Source: Petrosia ficiformis
Taxonomy: Eukaryota; Porifera; Demospongiae; Haplosclerida; Petrosiidae
Reading direction: 5' to 3'
DNA: 64,000 bases
NCBI GenBank assembly: GCA_947044365.1
Contig: OX345643.1
Span: 1,201,001-1,265,000, forward strand
This document shows positions 1 through 12,000 of this stretch, in pieces. Every line of letters begins with the position of its first letter. The stretch's first letter is position 1. Below the pieces are notes generated by a model. It did not search any database, was not told the origin of the DNA, and saw only the letters and a list, made by a program, of their open reading frames with translations. The translations under genes and the position numbers were made by a program.

Positions 1-78
1 TGATTAACAGATTTACTTTCAATTAACTTTGAGTCATATTTCCATTATGATTATGTGTGAAGTATTATAGGATTATCA

Positions 79-694
79 CACTGCAAAAATTAAATTATTA
101 AAATAACAAATTTATTGGTTAGTACAGCTGTAAGGAATATAGCTCAATGTAGTGGTCATACAGGTTATTGTGGCTATTTGCTATGACATTATGTGTACCA
201 AGTATAAAACATTACACTAGAATAAATTACCGTAATTCAGGAAAAATTCGTACTATGAAAAGTTTCGTATAACAGTATGCGTACGAAATTTAAAAATTCT
301 AAAATAAACGGGTATTTGGAAATAAACAGTAATCGTAAGTAATAACATACGCATGTACGAAAATTTATACATACGAAAAATAAAAATTCGAAATGTTTTA
401 GAGACAAAATATTCCCGATATACGGTAAATTATGTTTTTGCAGGTTTTAAACTCTTTTGTTAGCCAAAACTGCCCAATACAATCACTTTGAGTGGTACAT
501 TATTGGTATGAAATATGAGTAGACAGCACCTTAAAATTATAATACATCAACTAATTGATTTATAATTAGTACAAGGTAGCTATGGCATCAGCATGTGTGA
601 ATCCATATCAATCTGAATAACTGACTAATTGTTAAATCCTTGCAACTGTAATAATCAATAAAATAGTTATTTTAACAATTTTGTTTTTGCAGTG
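79..694. mobile_element. MITE-like element, CACTGCAAAAA family
   Basis: The element begins CACTGCAAAAA at 79 and ends with the inverse, TTTTTGCAGTG, at 694. The inner termini also match as inverted repeats (AAAATAAC near the left, GTTATTTTAAC near the right, and GTTAGTACAG against CAACTGTA). There is no coding capacity. Related copies occur at 10802, 35062, 56596 and, degenerate, 58644. It sits in the intron after the last visible exon of gene A and explains why no kinase exon is seen before the left edge. No clear target-site duplication was found. Confidence 0.65.
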
Positions 695-873
695 CACAAC
701 CACAATGTTGACAACTGTATGCATGAATTGGTTGTTATATACAAATATGTCTTTCAAAACTGATGCTTTTTAAATTGATCAATACTGAAAAGTGTGCTCA
801 TAGCACTAGTGTATTCTGGATCTGGATGGGTGTTCCTGATATCTGATAATAATACTTTTTTAAAGCTCTTTAC

Positions 874-3800
874 TTGCATATTCTGTAGATGTCCATATAT
901 GTTCTCCTGCATCTCATAATGACTTTCAATTTGTTGTCTTTGAGCCTATAATAACAAACATAAAGTTTGAATAAACTGTTTATAGATAGTGTTACAGACT
1001 GTTACTTATACATTACACATTTGTAAGAAAACATGCGTTACATGTCAATAAATGTAATTATACAGTATAATTATATACATGTTTCATTAACTCAGATTCA
1101 GTATTACAATACACAAATGGCATGTATGTATGTATGTATGCATGTATGTATGTGTACATGCAATTAAGCAAAACAACTCTAAAATTTATGATAAAATGGA
1201 GTACAGATGTAATAATATTGAATTGGCAAGTATATATAATTTGTTGATCTCATCCATAGGAACCAGGAGGGCACATGTTCTTGGTTCCTTCCCCATTCCT
1301 GTCATCTTCCCTATACTTATGTTATTTACTAACATACTATCATCAGAATCAGATTACAGTTCTTACACTTGTACCATATGTTAAACATGATTGTCTATAG
1401 ATGAGGTCAAACATTAATTCACTCATTTCTTATAACTATGCTTTATGTTATACAAAAAGCTATGTGTGTTCACTTATGTGTTTGATCTATGCGTGAATAT
1501 ATATATATATATTTCAACTTACAGTAGTAGGTACACATATTCCCCATTGTAATCTATTGTATGGATTTGGCTCTGCAATCACTTCCTATGAGTAATAGAT
1601 TATATAACAAAACAAACTGTTATAAGTATTCTATTATGTGTAGGTACATGTATGTTCATTTCTCTGAATTACTCAATGTAAACAGATTATATAGTAACAG
1701 GATATATAGTAAGATATGAGTATATATGGTAACATGATAACTTACATAGTTACTATTTGTTGATAGTTGATTGTTCATTCCATACATAGCATTAGTAACA
1801 GTATGTATATTCATGCCTGCCTCAGAATAGAAATCTGTTTGAGCATTATTTGCAGCTTTCCCAGCCTCCTCATAAATGACACAAGGTGTGTGTATAACTT
1901 CTTTATTCAATCCCACTGTCTCATATCCATTACTTACCTGAGCTAATTAAAGATGAGTCAATAAATGAAAATCAAGAAATGACTTCAAAAATTATGAAGG
2001 CGGTAAATACAGCAATAAACCAATACTGGAATTATGTTTATACTATTATATTACCTCCATATACTGGGTTAGTCAAAGGTATATCCAAACCCGGTTTTCC
2101 TTTAACTAATGTATCACTCTGATACACAGGATTACTCTGTCCAGTACTTAATAATAAGTTTACACTTCCTTTCCTTTTCTTTCTCATTGTGATGAATATC
2201 AACACACCAACTATCAAAATAAGTAGTATTATTACTATCACTGTTACTACAACACCAGATATTACTCCTGTTAAGTTCTCTTCTTCTGGATCACCTTTAG
2301 AACGTAGTTCAGTAGGGGATGAGGTGAATGTACTTGCAGAACTTGAAGTATCTCTTGTTAGCATGGTAGTAGGAGACATTTCATCTGTTTATCCAGTATA
2401 AATGAATAATAACATTATTATAATTTATTATAATAAGAGAAAGTCATGATAGAATTACAAAATATGGACATATAATTAGAATAAGTAGAACAGACAAATA
2501 GTAGTTAACTGGCTAATGGCTTTATAAAGTCAAGTCTATCTTCTATAAACGTTTGTTAATTAACCCTTAGAGGACTGATGTCACATATATGTGATATTTG
2601 ACCCCTATGCAGTTCGGAGTGTGTTTCTAGATTAATGAAGCACTCCAAATGTTTGTAATGGGGGGGGTGTCCCCTGTTAATGGGGGTTCAAAGGGGCTGT
2701 ATCCCCTCACTGCACATGCAATTTGGGGCTTTAGTGACCCCACCCACAAAATCTGGTGGGTTGTCGAGACATTAAAATTTTCTCTTGCTGTAAAACTGAT
2801 ATCGCGGGTGTAACTAGTGCCAACATGTAGCAGGATCATTTTGTTTTCCCCAGTTGCAGTCAAAAGAGGGAGAACATTGCATTTGAATCAGTCCTACTAA
2901 GTGCTTGAGTTCAATTCTAACTAATTATATATAAAAGTATTAGCTCACTTTCATTAGTGGAACTTATTGTAGAACTTCTAGAATCACCTGCAATATGTAT
3001 AGGAGAAGTATTAGTTTCAGAGATAAAACTTGTGGTAGAACTAGCAGTTTCAGAGATAAAACTTGTAGTAGACCTAGCAGTTTCAGAGATAAAACTTGTG
3101 GTAGAACTAGTAGTTTCAGAGATAACACTTGTGGTAGAACTAGTAGTTTCAGTAGTAGAAGTTATAGTAGAACTTGAAGATATAGATGTACTGGCCATGG
3201 GAGAGCCAGTAGTTTCAGAGGTGATAAAGCTAATCATAGAACTTGCAGATTCAGCTGTAGAAATCAAAGTATTAGATTCAGATGTAATAAAACTTAATGG
3301 AGTGCTAAGGCTCATTGTCACTGTTTATAATAAAATTAACAAATACAACACATTATACATTGTCAATTTGTAAGTCTTGAAATACTTACCAAATATTACA
3401 GACACAAGTGGATAGTCATTTTTATTATTTAGAATTCCATTGTTGTCATAATTTGGTGGTCCACTTTCCTTCTGATAATATATTGTCAAATCACTATTCA
3501 TTTTCATAGGCTGATATATACCTAATACATCTCCATTTTGAACCTGTATTGGTTGAGAGAGATTATACCATCTTAGGTTAGAAGGATCATTAGCATTATC
3601 ATATACAAATGAATAGGATGATCCTGTCTGTTCATATTTTCCTCCATCTAATGGTCTCCAGAAACAAATTTGTGGTAATTCTGTTCCATTTTGGTCTTTT
3701 GCTCCAATTATTATATGTGTGATATTACCATTACATGTGAAACCAATGTCTGGAAAGTATCTTATTTTGTTATTAAAACTTTCAACTTTTGCAATCTCTC

Positions 3801-4548
3801 TTGCTTGTATTTTGATGTCATTTGATGATATGAATCCACTGATACACTGAGAAGAATCTGAAAGCAATATATTAAAGATAACATAATACACTATTGTGAA
3901 ACATACTTGATTCAGCATGGATGAGAGGTCTCCTATTCATTTTTGGTGCACCAGAAAGTGTATACATATCATCATTGTTACTAATTTCATAAATCTTCTG
4001 ACCATTATAATCCTGATAATAAAATCTAACCACACTGGCTCCACCTGGCTGATATATTCCTAACACTTGATTAGCAGTGAATTGAAGAGGAGTTGATAAA
4101 CTGAATTGATAAACTCCATCAGTACTGAAATTAGATGGACCAAGTATAATTTCTACTGAACTATCATCAACACGAGTATAAGTTGTTTCATCAGTCTTAT
4201 TCCACAACCATATTGCAGGATATTGATCTTTATTAGTCCTAACATCCACACCTAAGAGAAAACCAGTAATGGTTCCAGAACAAGTGAACTCCAGACTAGG
4301 CATAATTGAAACTTTGTTATCTTTGAGTTTGTTTTTATCAAGATCACCTTTACCCATATTCTCTCCTATTTGTTCAGCCTTTTCTACTAGTAAATCATAA
4401 TCCATGAATCCTTTAGTACATGATTCACCTAGTGACAAAAACGTTTTAAATATTTACATGTTAATATGACAGTCATGTACTACTGACCTGATAGAATCCA
4501 TACCCAACCACTGATAGTAAGCCACAAAAACAAAATATATGCAGACAT
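874..4548 (-). CDS. Gene A: receptor tyrosine kinase, 5' part (kinase exons beyond left edge)
   Basis: Predicted single-pass receptor. Exons (minus strand): signal peptide 4488-4548 (starts MSAYILFLWL), D1 3907-4428, D2 3390-3857, Ser/Thr linker 2950-3321, transmembrane 2055-2384, juxtamembrane 1746-1942, a 21-residue exon 1523-1585 with [15 protein letters not shown], and a 24-residue exon 874-945 with [16 protein letters not shown]. All have GT-AG borders and compatible phases (1 up to the transmembrane exon, then 0). The transmembrane exon has a Val/Ile/Leu helix stopped by MRKKRKGS, then NPVYQS and NPVYGG, two NPxY motifs. The juxtamembrane exon adds VIYEE, DFYSEAG and AMYGMN. No frameshift is visible. 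The kinase exons should lie left of base 1 because the next intron carries a 0.6-kb MITE; truncation is the alternative. Confidence 0.82.
3013..3177 (-). repeat. 33-bp minisatellite inside the linker exon of gene A
   Basis: Five tandem 33-bp units, the last diverged, each encoding a variant of TSFISETASST (11 residues). The unit length is a multiple of three, so copy-number change alters stalk length without breaking the frame. The product is Ser/Thr-rich and could be O-glycosylated (inference). Long antisense open frames over this stretch are by-products of the repeat. Confidence 0.85.
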
Positions 4549-5404
4549 CCTTGTCTTGTGTGAACTCTGCAATGATTAAATCAATGTGGGAGTGGTCAAA
4601 TATCTTATCATCCATGTTGTCAGTTTGTGTTCTTTGAGCCTCAGTATCACAAACATTCATTACATGCATTGATATGTACATATACATGCACACGTGCTGT
4701 GCAGGCACATACATAATAAATAGTATACGACAGTAAATGTTTCGGTTATTCATGTTTAAATCAATGTTTGCATTACCTGTAAACGTATATATAAGTATAA
4801 TATATATATATATATAATTATATATCTATATATTATATTGCTAGTATATATCTTAGCATATTTACATGATTAAACTATACTCGAGCTCTAGCTCTATTAG
4901 CTCCAAGCAATTCTTTGTTCAATTTGTATACCAGTTATATTGTGTAACAAACAGTGATTTACGAAAATAAACAAATTCATTACAGCCATGAACAAATTAA
5001 AAATAAATATATACAACCACGTATATATATTATACCATGGTGCATGGGAGATCACCATAGTACCCTTTGATGTGCCATGTGCCCATAACCTACTTGCAGA
5101 CAGTGTTAAATTTCACAGTTTACACAATGAAATATTGAATGATAAATTATAATTTCACAATTTACACAACAGTACTCTTATTACATTTTTGTGGCTGTAC
5201 CAGTGTAAAAATTAGATATCTCCCTGTCTGGAGGTAGTTATGGGCGTATACCGCCCTTGAGATAATAGTCTCGGGCTATGCCTCGACCTATTATCTTGCA
5301 GGCAGTATATGCCCATAACCTACCTCCAGACAGGGAGATATCCATTACTTATCTAAAATCTCAATTAACAGTATAAAATAGTATAGTTAATTAGTAACAA
5401 TTAA
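4549..5404. other. Spacer upstream of gene A
   Basis: This should contain the gene A promoter and 5' leader. I see AT-rich simple sequence around 4800-4860 and the palindrome listed at 5215-5342, but no recognisable exon or confident promoter motif. Confidence 0.5.
5215..5342. repeat. Fold-back inverted repeat
   Basis: Arms of about 37 bases run from GATATCTCCCTGTCTGGAGG at the left to its complement ending GGGAGATATC at the right, with a one-base bulge. The loop of about 50 bases itself contains short inverted pieces (GATAATAG against CTATTATC). A related fragment (GCCCATAACCTACTTGCAGACAG) lies at 5080-5102, suggesting a dispersed fold-back element. Confidence 0.75.
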
Positions 5405-5814
5405 GTCATGGTCATGTATATGTTTTGTAGTTCAAGATACATGTTTTGGGCTGTATCAAGATGAGCTTCAAGACAAGTGTCTGTATCTGACTGGAGTAGT
5501 TTAAAATCGGGTTGAGAAAGATGAGAAACCAGATTAACAAATTTAGGACGAGATGATGTCTCTGGATGCCTAGTAAGGAAATAAACATGAAATATGATTG
5601 ACTAACTGTGATATAGTTTTTATCTCACCAGCATTGTATCATCATTTCATATACTGGTCTAGGACAACCAGGAGGAGGAAACAGATGATATCCTGATTCC
5701 ACAAGATGCCAGCTGTTCATATAAGACACTGGTATCTTCACTTCGTGTCCAGTATATCTTCTCTTCAGTAAAAAAAAAATCTTCATCTGATGTTTTCAGT
5801 GAAGAGTTCTGTGA
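5405..5814 (-). pseudogene. RTK relict with the kinase core deleted
   Basis: The exon before the kinase domain (5' part, motif FFTEEKIYW) runs directly into the penultimate kinase exon (RLVESGY region) near 5706. Everything from the glycine loop to subdomain X is missing. The join is out of frame and reaches a stop soon after (reading SCGIRISS). The last kinase exon survives at about 5405-5569 (HPETSSRP region in intact copies). The breakpoint sits in the shared sequence GGCA/TCTTG, so one deletion explains it. Together with 7513-8125 it forms the remains of the cytoplasmic half of an RTK downstream of gene B. Confidence 0.85.
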
Positions 5815-5876
5815 TAATGAAAGTAATACATCACCATTATTACTAGTGATTAACAGAATTACAGAAATTAACATAA

Positions 5877-6050
5877 TGTTTGTATGTATGTATGTATGTA
5901 TGTATGTATGTACATACATATGTAGTGTGTGCATGTGTGTATGTATGTATGTATATATGTATGTATGTATATATGTACTTATGGTATGTATGTACGTATT
6001 TATGTATGTAACTATATATGTATGAATGTATGTATGAATGCATGTATGTA
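5877..6050. repeat. (TATG)n microsatellite
   Basis: Imperfect TATG/TGTA tetranucleotide repeat. It produces long open frames of the [11 protein letters not shown] type on the minus strand that should not be read as genes. Confidence 0.9.
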
Positions 6051-6088
6051 TGTAAGTAGGTGGTAATGTAAACTTTGTAGTAATTATC

Positions 6089-7313
6089 AGAGAGTACGGT
6101 AGTACTCTCTATGTAGGGATGGCACGGAAAAAAAATGGCCGCCCATGCATTTCAATTGCAAGTGGTAAGCTGAAATCTCTGCTAATGTATACAGATAGGT
6201 TAAAATATACATATAACTTATAATACTGAGTAATTTTATGACTAACAATACCTTATAGATGTCCAGAGATCTTCGTTAATGTAGAGATCATACTATTAGG
6301 AAAACTGGCAAATCTTCACTATTATTCCCTATTATTCACTATTATTATTCCTCTTTTTCATAAAAATAGATTTCTACGTTTCTGGAGTTATTAAAGCAGT
6401 TGTAGCACAAATACAAATATATTTTAAGTTAAATTCGGGGGAACTAACTTCGTGCTGTTCTGTTTCTTGACCTAGACAACGAATACTTTCAGCCACTACA
6501 GCAACCTACTTATGATAGGACGCCATTTGTAATAAACCACACCTATAAACACACCCATTAAATATAATATGGAAGTGCCCTGGATAACCACGTGTTATTG
6601 AGAGTTCAGAAGTTACTTTTATTGAAGATTATACCTCAGTACTCCTGTGAACTGTAGGTGGAGTTCTGATTTTAGGGATCCTTGCGAAGTACTTCTTCGG
6701 TGAACTGTCAGTTGAGTTCTCATTTTGAGGGATCCTTGAGATAAGTTTCATTATTATATAATAATATCATATAAACTATCAAGTTTATATCTTAGTTACA
6801 CACTATAGCTATAATAATATTCTGTAAACTATTCATTGTATATGAAAATAATAAAAAACATTATAAAAAATGAAAGAGTACGTAGGGATATATATTATGA
6901 GTCATTTAAAAAGAATCGAAACAAGAATAATATAGAAAGTTAGAAACATGTTCAAAAATGAATGAGGATGTAGTAAGTGAAACAGAATAGTCATCACGTA
7001 TTTGATCACAAATTTACCTGAATTCTTTAAAAATAGAATCGAAACAAGAATAATAAAAAACATTTTTAAAAATGAAAGAGTATGTAGGGATCAAAACCGA
7101 AAAAGCACAGGAACAAGATTGCTTTGGCAACAAAATGAAATACCACTTCCACATAACAACCCTACATCAGTATACACAACATAAGTAAAGGCAAAACACA
7201 AAGAAGTGATACTTATGTACGGTTGTTTAGTGGAAGTGCAATCTTGTTCCTGTGCTTTTTCGGGTTTGATCCCTACATATTCTTTCATTTTTTAAAATGT
7301 TTTTTATTATTCT
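6089..7313 (+). mobile_element. Non-coding DNA transposon, copy 1
   Basis: About 1.2 kb, present again in inverse orientation at 40735-42295. Shared pieces are the terminal AGAGAGTAC...TATGTAGGGATGG, a segment with GGATCCTTGAGATAAG and ACTGTCAGT, and a terminal fold-back (here 7066-7290) with arms reading GAAAGAGTATGTAGGGAT and its complement. No transposase is visible, so it is probably non-autonomous. It interrupts the RTK relict between its juxtamembrane and kinase parts. Confidence 0.7.
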
Positions 7314-7512
7314 TTACATATAGGTATAACTATAAAATGAAGTCCAGATGCTGAATTAGTGGCACATCGTTTTAAAAACAAACAAGTAGTCCATTATGAA
7401 GTGTATTTATACATATTTGACTTCATCGACTTTATTTATATAAAAAGCTGTGAGTGTTCACTTATATATTTGATCCGTAAGTGAAATTGTGATTGTATAT
7501 ATATTTCAACTT

Positions 7513-8125
7513 ACAGTAGTAGGTACACATATTCCCCAATGTAGTATTGATTTGACTGTGCAATCATATAACATAACAAACTGTTATATAAGTAAACACT
7601 AAACTCTAATGAATAGAAAAGAGTACTGGGAATCAAACCCAGGGCCACTGACTTCAGCCATCAGTGCTCTCACCACTGAGCTATGACAACCAGACAACCA
7701 TCAGCACTTTCATAATACTCTATATATTCCACCAATGGTAGTGAATGCTTCATTCGCACACCACACATCCACTAAGTATGTGCTATTAGAACCTTCTTAG
7801 GAGTCGAGTGTAAACATTACTCCATCAGGAATAAAGCCTTACAAGTGGTTTTTAACAAAGCTATTAGCAATGCAGTAGTGTTACATAAGTGTATAGGTAT
7901 GTCTTTTATCTTAATCAATGAGTAACAGCAATATGAGCATATATTATGTAGTAAACAAATGGCTAAATATACTAACATGATAACTTACATTGTCATTATG
8001 TATATTGCTGACTGTTCATTTCATACATAGCATTAGTAACAGCATGTGTAGTTATGCCTGCCTCAGAATAGAATCTAATTGATTATAACTTTTCCAGGCT
8101 CCTCATAAATGACACCAGTAATGTA
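7513..8125 (-). pseudogene. Relict juxtamembrane exons of an RTK
   Basis: About 8000-8125 matches the Tyr-rich juxtamembrane exon of the RTK genes (AMYEM and SEAG regions recognisable) but carries small deletions. About 7513-7562 matches the short exon that normally encodes [15 protein letters not shown], with an internal deletion that shifts the frame. Both lie just downstream of the stop codon of gene B, in the order expected for an RTK, and continue into the kinase relict at 5405-5814. Confidence 0.75.
7621..7692 (-). other. tRNA-like sequence, probably a SINE head
   Basis: On the minus strand there is an A-box-like TAGCTCAGTGGTGAGAGCA and a B-box-like GGGTTTGATTCCC at tRNA spacing, with foldable D, anticodon (CTGAT/GTCAG) and T (CTGGG/CCCAG) stems. 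The acceptor stem does not pair and position 33 is not T, so a working tRNA is unlikely. A tRNA-derived SINE or tRNA pseudogene fits better. Confidence 0.55.
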
Positions 8126-8313
8126 TAATGTTAATTGTGTGTAGGTGTTTTAAGTTGTGAGCATGCTTAGAAGGGCTATAGCCTCATGTTGTGACAATTG
8201 TAATGACTGTTAGTATTGAAACTCTATTATATTCTCTTGTTGAGTTGATTATTCCGATAAGATATTACAACTGTGAGTAACTAATTAAGGTATACAAACA
8301 CAATAATTATACA

Positions 8314-9070
8314 TTAAATAAGATGATATGAGTATAATATATAATCGTCGTCAACTAAAGGTTCATCCAAAACATGTACATATGTGTATGTTGAATATTC
8401 TCCTGTTATATTGAAACAAATCATATTAAATTTCATTTATATTATCCAGTTAATACCTGTTGTTGTGTGTATATTATAGGATGGATTATCATCAGCAACC
8501 ACACGTTCGTCTGTGAGATAAAGAATTAATTATATTACAGTTTCATCAACTGTACTTTTTCCCTCTACCTGATATCATGTGTATATTATAAAATGGATTA
8601 TCATCAATATTCATATGTTCATCTGTGCATGGGATTAAGTATTTTTAAGCAAAATTATGCCATGTATGTTGTTTATACCTGATACTGTGTGTACATTATA
8701 AGATGGATTTTCGTCACTGATTATATGTTCACTTTCTATATAGAAAATATAATATAATTATATTCTAAGTTTGTATAATTAGATGTATGAATTTATAATG
8801 AAACTCTCATTTCCTTTTGTTGATATTAATACATGTTCAAGTTAATTGTCATAATAAGCCCTATAATTGCTGTTATTATAATAGTGTCAATACATTACCT
8901 GATACTGAATCATAAACTGGATTTTCAGTAGTAGTCACTTGTTTATCTGTAGAATATAAATTTATTCATGCACATTATTATAACAATTGATAGATTACTA
9001 TTGCATGTACTTGTGTTATCCATATTTGGTACATCATAGACACGATAATCATCAACAGTTTTATGTTTAT
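8314..9070 (-). other. Tyrosine-motif microexon array of gene B
   Basis: Five short phase-1/phase-1 exons (60, 48, 57, 54, 54 nt) plus the terminal exon. Core motifs in order: DDYRVYDVP, TENPVYDSVS, DENPSYNVHTVS, DDNPFYNIHMIS, DDNPSYNIHTTT, then the terminal YTYVHVLDEP. Four of the five contain NPxY, the consensus recognised by PTB domains and some endocytic adaptors (family knowledge). Confidence 0.8.
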
Positions 9071-12000
9071 CTATAAAATGTGATAACTTATTCAATACTA
9101 GATGTCATGTATATTACTATTTCAAATCTGATACTGTGTGTAAATTAAAGGTTTGATTATCATTAATAATTACAAGTTCATGAGATTTAAAAAATCAGAA
9201 AGTGTGTAATAATAAATTTGTATACACTACAAAAGGTAATGGGTTATTTTAACCTTCAGTTGGTTACATGAGTTATTCTATTTTCCTCAATGCTAATTTG
9301 TTTTTCCTGCTAGGTAGCTAATATTTACAAGTACTAGTTTCATTTGATTTTTGACTTCTGTATAAAGTACACATATATATAAATGTAATGTCATAATAAA
9401 ACAAAGTATATAACACAAATAATATTATTATAATGTATAGGAGTATAGTATTATGTAGGTATAACCTGTGGTGTATTACTATCATTCTCATAATAACATC
9501 TGTGAACACAATATATGGTTACACCAGCATAGTTATGTACATGAATGTGTACTTATAATAGCTACATGATGTACAGATATTTGAGAAGTGTAGAATAACT
9601 AGCGTAATCATGTACATAAATGTGTACTTATAATAGCAAATAATGTATAGAATGATTAATTACTATGGCATTTAAATTTACATATTTGAGTACATTGTAT
9701 TATTTTTCTTACCATTCTTTGTTATAGCATGTATTTATATACTGTCAATATAGATCAAGAGCAAAAGCAATAAATTACTACTTGTAAATATTACTTAGCC
9801 CAAAAGGAAATCATAGCATACTATTATTATTGTATTGAAACTCATGTAACCTAAAATAACCTATGTTTACAGTGTATTCACAATTTTCACATTGTGTACC
9901 TTTCAACTTGAAATTTGCTTGTTTTGCTCTTTGGAGTTTCACTAGTAATATTATCATCAATATACTAGTGAATATAATAATAAACAGTAGAGGTAGACCT
10001 GTTCCCACTCCTATTAATAGTACTGGAAAAGGTTTGTAAATTATAACATATTACATAATAATTATTTTAATTTGGTTCAGTGTTCTAGTTGTTACTGATA
10101 ATGAAAGGCCAATACAAGTAAATGTTTTGGTGAAACTCTTGTGCACTTTAACTCAAACCTATATGACTTTGTAGTCTCTTGATATTCATTTACCATACAC
10201 TGGAATATTTACATGCATTATTTACTGAACATGTACTAAAAGGTACATATACACGAAACCCATAGTTTCCCCACTGGTAAATTATTCGGCCATGAACAAT
10301 GTTTTGCATTATTAACTGATTCGTAAATGTACTACATCATTCACACAGAACAATCATTTAGCTTATTAACTAATAGTGTGGGAAACCATTTGTAGCTGAA
10401 GAGCAATTTTATGTCAATAATAATTATGAGCAGCTAATCAATGCAGTGTGCTATAAACAAATATTGAGTTCAACAACAGAATTTAAATCATATAATTAAT
10501 TTCTTATGATACTGTTTTGTCCCAATGAAATTAGTTAAAACAGCAACTCATTTTTTTAAAGGGCATGGTCAAGTTTTTTTTGATTTTTCAAAGACAGAAA
10601 CATAGTACTAGTAATATAATAGGGTTGGGTATACATGTATCCTATGCTATCATAGTTCAAAATGTACGTACAAATATACAACCCTACATAGATTAATACA
10701 TTATATACAAACATATACATACACACAGACATACACATACATACCTTCATACATACATAACTATGTATACTTAGATTGTACCTATACATCATGCAGACAA
10801 ACATTGCAAAAACAGAATTGTTAAAAAAACAACAGTATTGGTTAGTAAAATTGCAAGGATATAAATAATAATTTAAATGGTCATACAGGTTGTTACTATT
10901 ACTGCATGATATAAGATCCTATCAATTATCATAACCAATATCTCATATTAGATGCACAAAGAAGGTCTGAAAACAAAATTAAATTGTTATTCTGCTTCTT
11001 TGTATATCTAATAGATAGTATAAGGATAACTAAAATTACAATTATTAGATTATAATTACATGTATGTCACCATGCAGTCATAACAACCTATGTGCACAAC
11101 TAATTAAATTACAATTTCCACTATTCCTTGCAAATTTAATAACCAATAAATTAGCTATTTTAACAATTTTATATTTGCAGTGTACACATAGTATCATACT
11201 TTACCATTTAGTTGTTCTAATGTAGGATTCATAATAATAATTGCTGAACTCATTATTGAACTCATCATTGTTTCAGATTCTGTCAATGAGAAAAGGAATA
11301 ACATAATTATCATAATAGAACTATTGATTTTATAATTACACCAATGATTATAACAAGCAAACACTAATTGAGCAAATGAACTGTTGCCAACTGGCCATGA
11401 TTTAATGAAAATTGTGATGTCAGTTCATTGAGTCTATTATTGTTTGCATTAACTCTATACTGAACAGATAGTATTGAGGAAAGAACTCACCTTCAATAGT
11501 AGAACTAATGGTTGAGCTCACTGCTTCAGATGTAATACTCATGGTAAAACTAGTAGTTGTAGATATACTAATACTCAAAGAGCCAGTAGTTTTAGAAATG
11601 ATAGAACTCATGACTTCAAATGTAGCATTTATGGTAAAACAAGATGTACTAATACTGAAAGAGTCAGTAGTTTCAGAAATGATAGAACTCATGACTTCAG
11701 ATGTAATACTTGTAGTAGAACTAGCAGATTCTAATGTAGAATTCATAATAACACTCATATATTCAAAAACAATTTAAAATAGCTATTCTATAAACACAAA
11801 AATACATGGTAAATCTGTAAGCCATGAAAATACTTACCAAATATTACAGACACAAGTGGATAATCATTAAAATTAGTTAGAGTTCCATCGTTGTCATAAT
11901 TTGGTGGTCCACTTTCCTTCTGATAATATAATATCAAATCCCTATTCATCTTCTTAGGCTGATATATACCTAATACATCTCCATTTTGAACTTGTATTGG

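Noticed and set aside
2627..2863. Minus-strand frame in a GC-richer stretch of gene A intron
   Set aside because: It lies between the linker and transmembrane exons, contains a G run and no similarity to receptor exons. Probably a degraded repeat.
2957..3373. Plus-strand frame with repeated VVELAVSEIKL
   Set aside because: Antisense shadow of the repetitive linker exon of gene A. Similar shadows cover the linkers at 11508-11777, 19725-20456 and 51326-51508.
5843..6043. Minus-strand frame of His/Tyr/Ile/Thr repeats
   Set aside because: It is a translation of the TATG microsatellite. The same happens at 49708-50159 on both strands.
7621..7692. Functional tRNA gene
   Set aside because: Acceptor stem does not pair and the anticodon-loop T33 is missing, so I call it a tRNA-derived repeat.
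8314..9070. Reading the microexons as ITIM or ITAM immune-receptor motifs
   Set aside because: The spacing around the tyrosine (NPSYNVH) lacks the hydrophobic -2 residue and the +3 Ile/Leu/Val required. NPxY fits better.
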